Source: Gracilaria domingensis
Taxonomy: Eukaryota; Rhodophyta; Florideophyceae; Gracilariales; Gracilariaceae
NCBI GenBank assembly: GCA_022539475.1
Contig: VCMS01000479.1
Span: forward strand, 1-25,268
DNA: 25,268 nt
Reading direction: 5' to 3'
This document shows positions 1 through 9,075 of the stretch, piece by piece; the stretch's first letter is position 1, and every line of letters begins with the position of its first letter. A program made the translations under genes and the position numbers. The notes under the pieces were generated by a model, which ran no database searches, was not told the origin of the DNA, and was given only the letters and a program-made list of their open reading frames with translations.

Positions 1-822
1 CAGTTCGTTTCGGATGATGTGCTGTTGTTTCACTTTGCGCGATTCTTTTCAGGTCGTTTTCTTCCCAGTCTTTGTCCGAATCGACAAAGTTTTTCTAGTA
101 GTGGATCACTTCGTCGTTTGGAAGCATACCGGAGCAATAAGTTTGTCACCCGAGCTTAGACTCTGTCAAGTGCATTCTAGACGTGGTCCTAGTTCCTCAC
201 ACTTTTGGGAAACGCAGCAATTAGTGCAGGTAGCAGGCCCAGATATTGTCACGATCCTAACTTGATGTCAGTCAGCTGCATCAGGAACCCCTCTTTGCCG
301 GATCTCCGTCTTTCAATCCGCTTACGGAGGTAAGATAACTTTGCTTCGGCCGAGTGCAAGTGCTGGAGGGAATCTTTTTCCACCCTATCCAAGTTTGGAC
401 GGGGTTTGAGGGCAGTTCTATTAGTCACGTAAGTGAAGGTCTCCGATTGCAGAACTAACTTTCGGGGTCCAATCCCTGCGATGAGAACAAGTGTGGACGA
501 ACCTCTTCGAGGAAACAGTTTTTTGAGTCCAAGTGTATTGCTATCCCGATAGTGGGCGGACAAAGCCCACCTGTCGAAGAAGAGTCACCGACTATGTCTC
601 ATGCTGCCGTGAGCTTGAACTCACTTGGGTACATCAGTGAGGGTTTCGCCTAAATTAATTGTAACTGCAACTGGGGTTTCGTATCCGCTGGGATTAGGAA
701 CGATGATCGCGTACGTTCTCTTTAGCTTTTATCTCCGTTATAGGGAGTGACAGTGTAACGCCGACTTAGGTCGGGTAGCCTCAGAGCGTTGAGACTTTTT
801 TCTGGAGCGCATTTGGCTGGTC
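1..822. other. Stretch without a supportable gene
   Basis: I see no convincing coding region here. The longest open stretches (14-265 on + and 249-563 on -) match no family I recognise, and the second would need a TTG start. No repeat, RNA gene or hairpin stands out. Confidence 0.5.
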
Positions 823-981
823 ATGACGCGGCCAATAGCAGTTAGGTTCTCCTTGTTGGTCGTTCTAGTTGTTGGCGTCGTGGTTTACAGATGCTCTTGT
901 GCAGTATTTTCCGGACTTTGGAAAGCCACTCGGTCTCACACTCATCGCTTCAAGAGAGTTCGAACCATGAAGGTATTCTGA
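823..981 (+). CDS. Short ORF with signal-peptide-like N terminus (possible first exon or gene fragment)
   Basis: A 52-codon ATG-to-TGA reading frame. It starts MTRPIAVRFSLLVVLVVGVV, the classic order of a short basic n-region, a run of about 14 hydrophobic residues rich in Val and Leu, then a polar Y-R-C-S-C stretch that could be a cleavage region. The rest is basic (His, Arg, Lys). Just after it, frame 3 is open to 1205, with an acidic SFESDDDS patch near 1005-1025. A second open piece follows at 1239-1391. This could be the start of a secreted or membrane protein cut by a frameshift, or an isolated chance ORF. It lies upstream of the vWA-like remnant on the same strand and could be its 5' end, but nothing in the sequence proves the link. 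Confidence 0.3.
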   Translation: MTRPIAVRFSLLVVLVVGVVVYRCSCAVFSGLWKATRSHTHRFKRVRTMKVF

Positions 982-1238
982 TTGTCGAGGCAGCGATAAG
1001 CTTTGAGTCAGATGATGATTCGACGATGACGCATCAGCCATCGGCCCATGTATGGTGGCGAAGTGCAATCCGAACTGTCGGAACCTCCAGTAGTGGAGAA
1101 TGGGGCAGGGAAGCTGCTGCCGCGGTAGGGGCGGACAGTTTGCTGGCCCTTATGAGGCCTGGTGCGGCAAATCGTGTGCGTACCTTCTCGCTCAAAGTGA
1201 ATTAAAAAATTTGAATACACCAGGCTGCTGTCCCTGGA

Positions 1239-1391
1239 ATGTGTTTGGCGTTGAGGTCAGTGTCTCCTGATTCTACGGGATCAGACGCCTACTTCCTCAA
1301 CGTCAGCCCACTCTCTGACCCCCTTGCCTTCCGTCTCTACGGAGCATCAATCTTCATTCCAACGAGCGATCAAGACTCGAATAGGGGCTGA
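1239..1391 (+). pseudogene. Unidentified coding-like fragment
   Basis: Fifty codons from ATG (1239) to TGA (1389-1391) in the frame also open at 891-1205. The peptide has a protein-like composition, including a GSDAYFLNVSPLSDPLAFRL stretch followed by YGASIFIP. I recognise no family. In-frame stops at 1203-1205 and 1212-1214 separate it from the upstream open stretch, so it may be one block of a decayed gene spanning roughly 823-2470. It may equally be a chance ORF. Confidence 0.25.
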
Positions 1392-1761
1392 AGCTCCCAC
1401 AGCAAGGGAAAGGGGAGCTGCGTGGCGGAGCAAGCCGAGACCTCGGGAAATTTTCTGTTCGTTTTTCGACATCAGCGTGTCCCTCTCGTGAGAAGATTAT
1501 CGTAGACTGAAGGTGAGAATCCTTTCTACTCCTGGAGGTGTGATTGACAATGATACAAAAGCAAAAGTTCACGACGGAACTCGTTGGAGATTTGTGGGTA
1601 TGCGTATGCTTTTCCGTGGTTGTTCTTGAGCTCGACAGGGATCTCGATGCCGTTAGGAGAGCGGAATTTTCTTAGTTGCATCTCCAGAAGGGCGGATGCG
1701 GACAAATTATGACTGGGACACTAACCGACATCCGGTATTATAAAACGAAGTGGCAATTAAA

Positions 1762-2470
1762 AATGTGGGGAAATGCGTTGAGAAGGTGGACCAGCTGGGT
1801 AATGGTCCTGAACGACACCAACGATTATTCATTACAATAGGTGAAGGGTGACATCGAAGAGCCACAACTGTGCAAGCAACAGAAGTACCACCAGCAATGA
1901 ATGGGATGTGTAGGGAAGCCCATCTGGCCTTGAAATGGTCCAGGTATGAAATAATACCACGGCCGCGAACAAGCACATTCAGACACAACTGTTGAACGCT
2001 CGAAGACTCCGGCGTGTCGTCTTGATAAATGCGGGAGAATTGACCAAAGGTGGTGCAGGTGGTCAAGGATTGAAGTCTGCTTTCAAAGAGAAAATGGAAA
2101 TGGAGAAGCTAGGAATACGTGTTGTTACAATTGGTATTGGAGAGGGCCAGGACCCTGAGCTTGCGAAGCTAGGGACTGGAAGTCGTCTTTGAGCGCTTCT
2201 TCGGTTGCTGATGTCGTTACTTTAGTGCCGAAACTTGTTGAAATGATTGTAAGGTCGGATTATCGGTTTGACGGTCAAGTATTGCGAAGCGCACCGGTAA
2301 TTAGGAAACGAATGAAGAAGTCCAGGGAAAAAGCCAAGGAAAAGAGGAAGCAGGTGTATAATGCTCTTCGTTTGAAGAACAATGCCGCCGACAAAAACAT
2401 TCGGAAAGGAATATCCAGGAGGGCTAGCGAGCTTCCTCCTTGGTTCACTGATAGCGATAATATTGACTAA
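1762..2470 (+). pseudogene. von Willebrand factor A-like domain remnant with basic C-terminal tail
   Basis: The C-terminal half of a vWA-type fold is readable in two frames. Frame 3 (open from 1950) gives a helix around TQLLNARRL, a strand RRVVLINAGEL where active vWA domains usually read [IL]-T-D-G-E, a Gly-rich loop, and a second strand GIRVVTIGIG followed by DPELAKLGTGSR. A TGA at 2190-2192, apparently after a one-base loss in a T run, ends that frame. Frame 2 resumes from 2189 with a SASSVADVVTLVPKLVEMI helix and a Lys/Arg-rich tail ending DSDNID. Weaker coding-like sequence in frame 1 (1762-1949) may be the first half, with a TGA inside it. I cannot find the D-x-S-x-S metal-binding motif, and the usual Asp of the TDGE strand is Ala here. 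I call it a broken vWA domain from an unknown parent protein. Confidence 0.55.
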
Positions 2471-2905
2471 ACAACTTAGCTCGCGGTCTCATTAGTGTAG
2501 CCGTAACATTCAAAACATGCCTAAACTTATCTAACCAATATCAAAAAACATAAAGCAAACACTATGTCTAAACTTGCATTTTTTCAACACGACCAACGGT
2601 CATGACGATTGTCTTCACCACTAGTTCGATCATTTCTTACGCACCGGAGGCACCCTCATTGACTCAATGCTGTTGGCAGCCTGACACACTATCAACAAAG
2701 GGATGAACGCCTTAAAAGGAAAAAAGAATCTCCGAGGCCAGAAATTGTGGGGAGCAAGAGTTTTGCACCGTAGTATGTTTATTGGAGACATTGCAGGTAG
2801 TCAGAATCCCTTATTCGCTTACAAGATGCTAAGCTAATGTCATGCGACTCATGTCCTGTTGGGGTTTCACTCTAATTGGTCAAAACTTCAATGGATAGTT
2901 GGCAG
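2471..2905. other. Intergenic stretch downstream of the ATP-grasp gene and the vWA remnant
   Basis: No gene seen. Two genes read into this gap from opposite sides, so it should hold both 3' ends. On the minus strand an AATAAAC lies near 2770, about 130 bases past the ligase stop. It is only a weak polyadenylation candidate. Confidence 0.4.
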
Positions 2906-4225
2906 CTAGCAAAAAGGATGACTGGAGCTCGGGAAGAAAAATGGTCGCTCGCTACCTTGGATTGACGGGGTAATCGGAACTTTGCAACTGTCCATAATCT
3001 TCTTGATTTCCATGACTGCCTCCTCCGTGCTGTGTTCGCTGACAACGATAATTTCCGCCATAAAGTGGGGAATACCGTCTTCCGGCCCACAAACCTTATC
3101 TCCTTTATGCTTCAGATAAGCAATCTTCAGCACCAACTTGCTTTGCCTAGCAAATGCTAGCCAGTCGTCATCGTTTATAACACCAGAATATGGAACATTG
3201 ATAGCAGACTCTGCCATAAACTTGAGCGGCTCCTTCGGGATAAGCGGTCGTATAGGAATCTTTAAAGCGGTCATGCAGTGCTCCTCAACCAAGTCTATCC
3301 CCCATGCCAACAGGTTTGCATCGCGAACAGAGACACCGCCCATTCTAGCATTAACCTCAATTAGACGGGGACCACGTTTGGTATACCGCAATTCTACGTG
3401 AAAACAGCCGTTTCGGAAGCCCAAAGCCAGGGTACTGTCAATGGCCAGCTTGACGATTTCTGTCTGTTTCGTCTCCGGATAGGATGAAGGACAGTTGGTG
3501 CCTGTTTCTTGAAAATATGGCTCCCAGCAAGCCCAGTTATCCGAAACCTTAGCATAGACAACAGTGCCTTCAGAAAGTAAAATATCCACATCGAACTCGT
3601 CTCCGTCATAATATTCCTCAACTACCATTTCTGTTCCCTGAGCCCAGATAGTATCCTCCTCGACATCAAATGTACCAAACAGTTTCTCATATGATTGCAT
3701 GGCATCCTGAACAGATTCGGCACGTGTAACGCCCATCGAGGCAGCGCCAAACACAGGCTTGAGAATGATGGGGAATCCAACGTAATCACACGCAGCCGGA
3801 ATGTCATCGACTTTGAGAACTCTTCTAAAGCGCGGCACAGGCAAACCAGCCTCAGCCATGGTCTGGCGAGTCTTACGCTTATTGCGAGCCTTCTCACAGC
3901 TTTCGATTGAGTTTGTCTCCACTCCAAGCGCGGTGGCAATGCGGGCGGCCAAAGGGACTGCGTTTTCGTAACAGGTGGTGACAGCATCAAACTCGCCTTC
4001 GACAGTGGATTCTAGAATAGCTTCCATAGCGCGCTCGAACAGGCTGTCATATGCTGTGAAATCGAGCTCTATGAACTGGTGTGCGGAACGAGTGGGACGG
4101 AAAGCGGCTGCGCGAGGAAGTCGGCCGCGGACGGGGTTTGTGGCGGCGGAGGCGCGGCGGGAACGCGAACGCGTTGAAGGCGGTTCGCTGGCGACGGGTT
4201 GTTGCAGACGCGCGTCGTCAGACAT
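2906..4225 (-). CDS. ATP-grasp domain ligase (carnosine synthase / amino-acid ligase-like)
   Basis: An uninterrupted 439-residue frame with an ATG start. The ATP-grasp fold is readable in order. Residues about 50-110 are the end of the pre-ATP-grasp domain (FDAVTTCYENAVPLAARIA). Residues 113-135 hold the A-R-N-K-x-x-x-R motif. Residues 151-165 (FPIILKPVFGAASMGV) give the ATP-binding strand and Gly-rich loop. Residues 200-216 (MVVEEYYDGDEFDVDIL) give the adenine-side strand. Residues 274-297 hold H-V-E-L and L-I-E-V-N-A-R-M-G-G, the Mg-ATP acidic ligands. Residues 301-315 (RDANLLAWGIDLVEE) are typical of the carnosine synthase/LAL branch. Such enzymes form an amide or peptide bond through an acyl-phosphate. 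The substrate cannot be told. The first half of the usual N-terminal domain is missing and replaced by a Ser/Arg-rich stretch (residues 1-48). The palindrome array lies 5' of the start. Confidence 0.85.
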   Translation of the reverse strand: MSDDARLQQPVASEPPSTRSRSRRASAATNPVRGRLPRAAAFRPTRSAHQFIELDFTAYDSLFERAMEAILESTVEGEFDAVTTCYENAVPLAARIATALGVETNSIESCEKARNKRKTRQTMAEAGLPVPRFRRVLKVDDIPAACDYVGFPIILKPVFGAASMGVTRAESVQDAMQSYEKLFGTFDVEEDTIWAQGTEMVVEEYYDGDEFDVDILLSEGTVVYAKVSDNWACWEPYFQETGTNCPSSYPETKQTEIVKLAIDSTLALGFRNGCFHVELRYTKRGPRLIEVNARMGGVSVRDANLLAWGIDLVEEHCMTALKIPIRPLIPKEPLKFMAESAINVPYSGVINDDDWLAFARQSKLVLKIAYLKHKGDKVCGPEDGIPHFMAEIIVVSEHSTEEAVMEIKKIMDSCKVPITPSIQGSERPFFFPSSSHPFC

Positions 4226-4261
4226 GTCATAATGTCATTCTGTCGTACTGGCAGCGGGCGA

Positions 4262-4303
4262 GGTCAAGTTGTGTTAGGGTCGCTACCCTAACACAACTTG
4301 ACC
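4262..4303. repeat. Perfect 19-bp inverted repeat with TTAGGG core (palindrome 0)
   Basis: Arms 4262-4280 and 4285-4303 are exact reverse complements around a 4-base spacer (cgct). The inner part of the left arm is gtgttagggt, the same core as in the three larger palindromes downstream. It lies 37 bases 5' of the ATP-grasp start codon, so it sits in that gene's promoter or 5' UTR. Confidence 0.9.
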
Positions 4304-4351
4304 ACCGTGCCCGCGGGCAGGTTACGTTTTGGACGGCGTTGCGTGCGGTGT

Positions 4352-4736
4352 GTGTTTTGGGAGGTCTGTGGGCGCTACCAGAATGTGCCGAAAACGTGCC
4401 CACGGGCGGGGGGGGGTCGGTCGTGTTAGGGTAGGTACCCTAACACGACCGGACCCCCCCGCCCGCGGGCATAAAATCGCACATTTTTCAAAAAATCGCC
4501 CAAAACGTGCCCGCAGGCGGGGGGTCCAGTCGTGTTAGGGTAGCTACCCTAACACGACCGACCCCCCGCGCCCGCGGGCATAAAATATCACATTTTCTAA
4601 AAAACCAGCCGAAACGTGCCCGCGGGCGGGGGGGTCCGGCTGTGTTAGGGTAGCCACCCTAACACAACCGACCCCCCCACGCCCGCGGGCACATTCTGGC
4701 CACATTTTGGCACCATGCCAAGACCTCCCAAAACAC
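4352..4736. repeat. Nested palindromic repeat cluster: outer inverted repeat enclosing three large palindromes
   Basis: The outer arms match exactly in two blocks: 4352-4367 with 4721-4736 (16 of 16) and 4378-4389 with 4688-4699 (12 of 12). They enclose three palindromes of about 73-75 bp at 4397-4471, 4508-4580 and 4617-4691. Each has GC-rich arms (tgcccgcgggcgggggg) and a core of gtgttaggg meeting ccctaacac. AT-rich spacers (taaaat...cacattt...) separate them, with a period of about 109 bases. The outer end gcccgcgggc is itself a 10-bp palindrome, so the symmetry exists at three scales. It could be a foldback or miniature transposable element with internal amplification, or a structured regulatory element of the ligase gene. 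Open reading frames across it are by-products of the symmetry. Confidence 0.9.
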
Positions 4737-4739
4737 CTT

Positions 4740-6005
4740 CCTCGACACTTCCCGCATTCATTACGGTGCACCCGCCCGCCAACACGTGGACGCTGCTGGC
4801 CACGTAAATTGGCGGGAGGTAAAAGGGCTGTACAGACAACGCCGTCTGTACATAAATGAGAGTAAATCTCCATTATTATGAGCGCTTAAAGAGCACGATT
4901 CAAGAACGCACCCATTACTCGTATTAAAACCATTTTTCAGCGTTTTAAAACCTCCAAAAACACAGTTTGATGCATTACTCACAGTCCTTTTGTTGCAAGC
5001 ACAATATAAATTCATCAGACAAGACTCTGCTAGTTTTCGTATACAATTAATGCTCACCTAATGAGGGAACTCACGACCATGTGTTTTCTACACGTTGTGT
5101 ACGTTTTAACACACTACACTATTTACACTCCTCAAAGCAGCAAGGTGACGAACTACAAAAGCGCCTCAACAGCCGCACGCACGAAAGCAGTAATTCGCCG
5201 GGATGAGCGGCAGGTGAACAGAGTGACGACAGTAGACAGCTAACTAAAATACTCGCCACCATTGTTTCCGGTGAAGAAACAAATTCTACCGATGATTTAG
5301 AAGAGGTAATATCGTCTAGCATGAGCGCACCAGCTCTGGCGTTTTATGTTATTACCTGAATTTAATTGGTTCGTTCCGAACGGGTGGTAAAAAGCAATGA
5401 AGGCCTTCAACGACCATAGAATCTCCGAATTATAGTCGTAGTGGATTTCTCTGCGGAACACTAAAAAGAAATAAATGGAGTTCTGACAAGCTAACTATTA
5501 CATGATCCTCACAGGTCTAGAGAACGGGGGCTGTAACAGCTCCTATATGCTACATTCATTCAGTATAAAACTCTATGGAAGGAAAACGGGACAAGAGTCG
5601 TAGCTGAAAGCAAAACAGATGGTAGTCATGAAAACCCCTCAGCCCGGCGTGCTTGGGCTTGTAGCACATGACAATTGTTCCAATATTGAAATCGCATCGC
5701 TTTCCCTCCCATTAACAAGGCCTGTCACCAACATTACAAGAGAAGACATAAATCGACGTGTTGTGGAGATACTGTAAAATGCTGCCAATGGTTTTAGTTC
5801 TTCTTCTGCTAAGAGCCGTGATAAAACTTCAGAGTTCCACTTCCAATGCTATGAATTGCTGCGGACCACTTCGTCGAGGAGCATTTAAAGGCTTCAATCT
5901 GCCACCGAAGAGACGAAATAGAGCTTTCACTACATAATGGGCCACGATTGCCCCTATAAGTAGTCCAAGCGACGTCCGAGTACTGAGAGAAAATTGTTCT
6001 CATTG
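4740..6005. other. Gene-poor stretch between the palindrome cluster and the transposase
   Basis: I see no supportable gene. About 5809-6005 on the minus strand could be the frayed 3' end of the transposase, since two frames give short coding-like pieces, but neither is convincing. No strong hairpin or repeat was noticed. Confidence 0.4.
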
Positions 6006-7943
6006 GGGCCGTGTCCTGCGCTCCCTATCAGATTTCAAAGAATTCCATCATAAAAGGAAAAACATGTCAATGTCTTTGTATGCTTTGGCCCCCGTCATGC
6101 GAAGGAGATCAGCCTTGGTGAAGGTTTCATTCAGTAACCTGCCTTTCTTCGGCGTGGACAAATCTATATGCAAACTTCTGGCAGAAACGTTGCATGGCAT
6201 GGGAGATAGATTTGCGTTTGTAAAGTTCCGGATTTGAGTACGTATCGTTCGAAATGAACGTGACGCGGATGATTCTATTGCAGTGCTTAGGGTCTCTGAC
6301 TACACTCTCTCGATTTCTGGAGTATTAATCGATTTCAATATGCCGAGATGCAGGTTGCGTAACTGTTCAAAGAAAGCTCTCCTTGTTCCGAACAGACTGC
6401 ATGTAAATAACCCCTGGATGAATCTTACGGTCAAGGAGGTTTTGATGGACGACAGAATAAGAGATATGGAATTAGAACGCATGAGAGTATGAGACTTAGA
6501 TCTCCTCTCCCTTGCACGACGTAAACTTCTTTCTCCCTCGCCTTTCTTTGCATATTCGAGAATGACTGAGTATGTCTTTCTGACTCTTTTAGTGTGGTTT
6601 TGAGAGGGTCCAGTGAATGACGTAAGAACATTACTGCATAAAGATGAGGGAGGGGCTTTGCATCTATGACAAGGGCTTTGCGTTTTGGTCCAATGAAGAA
6701 TGGACAAAATGTCCTTAGCCTCAGGAATATCCGCACAATAACTTGCAAGCAGAGGATGGCACACTCGACTTAGTTTGTCTTCGCCGATGAACTGAAAACC
6801 TTTCTGCGTGAGATTTAGAATGGGCTCCAGGACTTGACGAAGAGATTCTTGAAGGATTTGCATCCTGGACTCGCTTAGAGACTTGCTAGAAACAAATGGC
6901 ATTGCGTCTGCTTCAGATGCGGAAACCTCGATCAGTGTGGTAGGGAAGTATGCCACTACTGTGAGGTCATCACGGATACACTTACGGCGAAGCTCGTCGG
7001 AGAAGTTGAGAAATATGAGGTGAAGAGGATAGGCGGTAACCGATGTTTGCTTTAGAGTTGTTGAAGACTTATCTGTGTATACCTGCAGAAGACCTACGAA
7101 AGATTCACTGCAACTTATTTCTTGGGAGTACCACACTATTCTACTACCCAAAAAGCCCATGACCATTTCCTTAAGTTTTGAGGTGGCGTCTCTTGCGAGA
7201 GAGCCGGACATGGGGTGAGATATTTTCGTGGAGTGGGTCTGAGGTATAGGGTGGAAGAATGTGTTTTCGTTGTTAGCCAACTGGAGCTGTTTCACAAGTG
7301 TCTGAACGGGGTCTCTCGTGTAGAGGGTGGCGCTGAACTTACATCCTTCTGGCGAGACAGTTCTGCGATTGAAACCGTCCTTTGAGGCGTATCGTTCGAA
7401 AATGGCCTTCTTCAGTTCTGTACAGCGCTTGGAACTTGTTATGGTCTCGTTGAATCGCTTTTGCGAGAATCGCAGGTCCCGAAGTAGCCCAATTAGCTCG
7501 TCCGCCTCACGATGACCAAGGTTGGAAGCTACTGAAGCCAGACAAACCGTGAGATAATCCATATGCAAATCACCGAGGGCCTCCTCAGAAGGCACTGGGT
7601 GGGAACTGCTTCCGTTTTCTCGCTCTAATGACGCGGGAGCCGGGGAAGGAGAAACACAATGCGAAGTGTCCGGAATGGGAGGGGCGCACGGAGTGGGGTC
7701 GACGATGTCCTCGGACACTGGAGGCTCGGGAAGGCGACAAGGGGCAGTGACCGTTTCGGAAGATGCGGGCGCGGGTGCGGAAAGCTTGAGACGCTTGCTT
7801 CTCCGAATGGGCCGGCTATTGTCGTCTTCCAGCGCTGCTTTCAGACGAAACGGGCAATGGTTGACATGCTGTTGAAGGGATAAGACTCCTCGGCGAGTAA
7901 CGAAGGGGCACCCACGCTTCTTATGTGTACAGTAGTAGACCAT
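6006..7943 (-). pseudogene. Decayed DNA transposase with N-terminal C2H2-like finger (Plavaka/CACTA-like)
   Basis: The frame is open from 8039 with ATG codons at 8039 and 7943. I prefer 7943, because the peptide MVYYCTHKKRGCPFVTRRGV then begins at the zinc-finger-like module, whose second half is QQHVNHCPF (C-x6-C, H-x3-H/C). A low-complexity Ser/Pro linker follows, then a core block with HPLLASYCADIPEAKDI and the S-P-C-H-R-C knuckle (C-x2-C), and near the end FFEQLRNLHLGILKSI. That last block resembles the D-x-L-H-x-x-x-L-G-x-x-K motif of Plavaka- and KDZ-like transposases, with the usual His/Asp altered. A TAG at 6300-6302 interrupts the frame, yet the same frame stays protein-like (KGRLLNETFTKADLLRMTGA) to a TGA near 6080. 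These enzymes cut and paste their own element. The C-terminal catalytic part is not readable, so it is most likely dead. I found no terminal inverted repeats. Confidence 0.7.
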
Positions 7944-8312
7944 GGGAAGAAAAACTGAACGAGAAACGACGACAAAGACTGCAAGGGAAGGGCGTCCGAA
8001 GGGAGAAGGAGGTCGAGCGACAGTCAAGATCGACGTCATGCTGAGAACGGAGAATATATTTTGAGTTTAAATCACGTGCTTTCGTTCAAAAAGGAACGTA
8101 GGTACACGTCGACCTCAACACAAGGGTGTACTTCTCGTATTATCTACCACTAGTTATAAACCTGTGGTTTCCCAACGTTGTACGCTGTACACTTGTCCAA
8201 TCTCGCACAGAAAAATAAATCTCTTCCCTTCGCCGCCGCCGCCGCGCCTCCGACGTCCGAACTTCCGTTACCGTCGTGAGCCATGCCATCGATATCATCG
8301 CGTTATACTCCG

Positions 8313-8387
8313 CTCCGTCGTACTTTTTCCCGCCCTCCACTTTATGGAGGCTCCATAAAGTAGAGGGCGGAAGAAAGTAGGACGGAG
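8313..8387. repeat. 37-bp-arm hairpin with one-base spacer
   Basis: Arms 8313-8349 and 8351-8387 are reverse complements at 33 of 37 positions around one base. The centre reads ttatggaggctccataa. The symmetry creates overlapping open frames on both strands that are not genes. It may be two transposon ends joined head to head or a small foldback element. It lies about 270 bases 5' of the transposase frame's most upstream ATG. Confidence 0.85.
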
Positions 8388-8529
8388 TCATCCGTATCTC
8401 AGGGATGTATTCCGTGCAGTCTTTTCGTACGTTCTCCCATATCCTTCCACGTATCTTTGCTCTAAACTAACCAATCCTCACCGCGTTTCTTCGCGCTCTG
8501 CGACATGGAAACGGCAGGAAATAAGCTAA

Positions 8530-8581
8530 TCACCCTCAACTTCTTCTATTTGTTCAAGATATAGAACGAGTTGAAGGGTGA
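8530..8581. repeat. Imperfect hairpin, arms about 20 bp
   Basis: tcaccctcaacttcttctat at 8530-8549 pairs with atagaacgagttgaagggtga ending at 8581, with a one-base insertion and few mismatches. It is the second in the chain of hairpins between 8313 and 9623. Confidence 0.65.
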
Positions 8582-8661
8582 AAACGGGAACCCGGTAACC
8601 CAAACCGACGACTGTAAGTACGCGACCAATAGTTCATTTCGTTGCGCCATAGGCTCTAGCT

Positions 8662-9004
8662 CTGCCTGTTTGGGATAGGCGATTCTGGTACTTGGTTGAG
8701 ACATAGGTTTCTGTCTCGTTTATCGCATCTTGCGGTATGTTTGCTGCATGGGCATTCTCGGTGTCGTTGCTTGTGAGTTCTTGCTTCGAGACCTTTCGCG
8801 TTTTACGATGAATGGTGGGCTGGTAATCTAACCGATCACTTTCCTTCTTCTTCTTCCTTTTGCGAGTTACTAGGTCCCTCGACTTTTCTAGCGCAACGTT
8901 TCTGTTTTGCTTTATCAATGGTACGTTCCATCGCAATTCAAATGTTTCCAACGGAGCATTGACTAACCTATGGATACTTTCTGCTTGCGTATACAGGTAA
9001 ACGA
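8662..9004. repeat. Tandem duplication, copy 1 (about 340 bp)
   Basis: Runs from ctgcctgtttgggataggcg to cgtatacaggtaaacgac and aligns over its whole length with copy 2 at 9076-9420. Differences are scattered substitutions and small indels. On the minus strand copy 1 holds a 124-codon open frame (8634-9008) with a Lys/Arg-rich middle, which copy 2 breaks. I recognise no protein family, so I annotate it as duplicated DNA and not as a gene. Confidence 0.85.
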
Positions 9005-9067
9005 CCAATTTTATTTCATCTCTCCAGATCCATCATCGATCTTGAGAGACAAAATGAAATTGGTCGT
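9001..9067. repeat. 30-bp-arm hairpin at the junction of the two duplicate copies
   Basis: Arms 9001-9030 and 9038-9067 match as reverse complements at 26 of 30 positions with a 7-base loop. Pairing extends a few bases outward (gtaaacgacc against ggtcgttttac). It starts at the last bases of copy 1 and ends about nine bases before copy 2. Confidence 0.85.
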
Positions 9068-9075
9068 TTTACTGT

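Noticed and set aside
249..563. 104-codon minus-strand ORF
   Set aside because: It starts at TTG, shows no family resemblance and has no support from context.
955..967. gagttcgaacc as a tRNA T-arm
   Set aside because: No matching acceptor, D or anticodon arms could be folded around it.
1707..2066. 119-codon minus-strand ORF opposite the vWA remnant
   Set aside because: It lies antisense to sequence with recognisable vWA strands and shows no family resemblance of its own.
4329..4873. Overlapping ORFs on both strands across the palindrome cluster
   Set aside because: They arise from the mirror symmetry and G/C runs. The encoded peptides simply repeat the same R-V-x-T-L-T-x-P-D motif and match no family.
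8140..8391. ORFs on both strands over the 8313-8387 hairpin
   Set aside because: They are a by-product of the inverted repeat. The peptide ends mirror each other.
8634..9008. 124-codon minus-strand ORF in duplicate copy 1
   Set aside because: The second copy does not keep the frame and no domain is recognisable, so I treat it as duplicated non-coding DNA.
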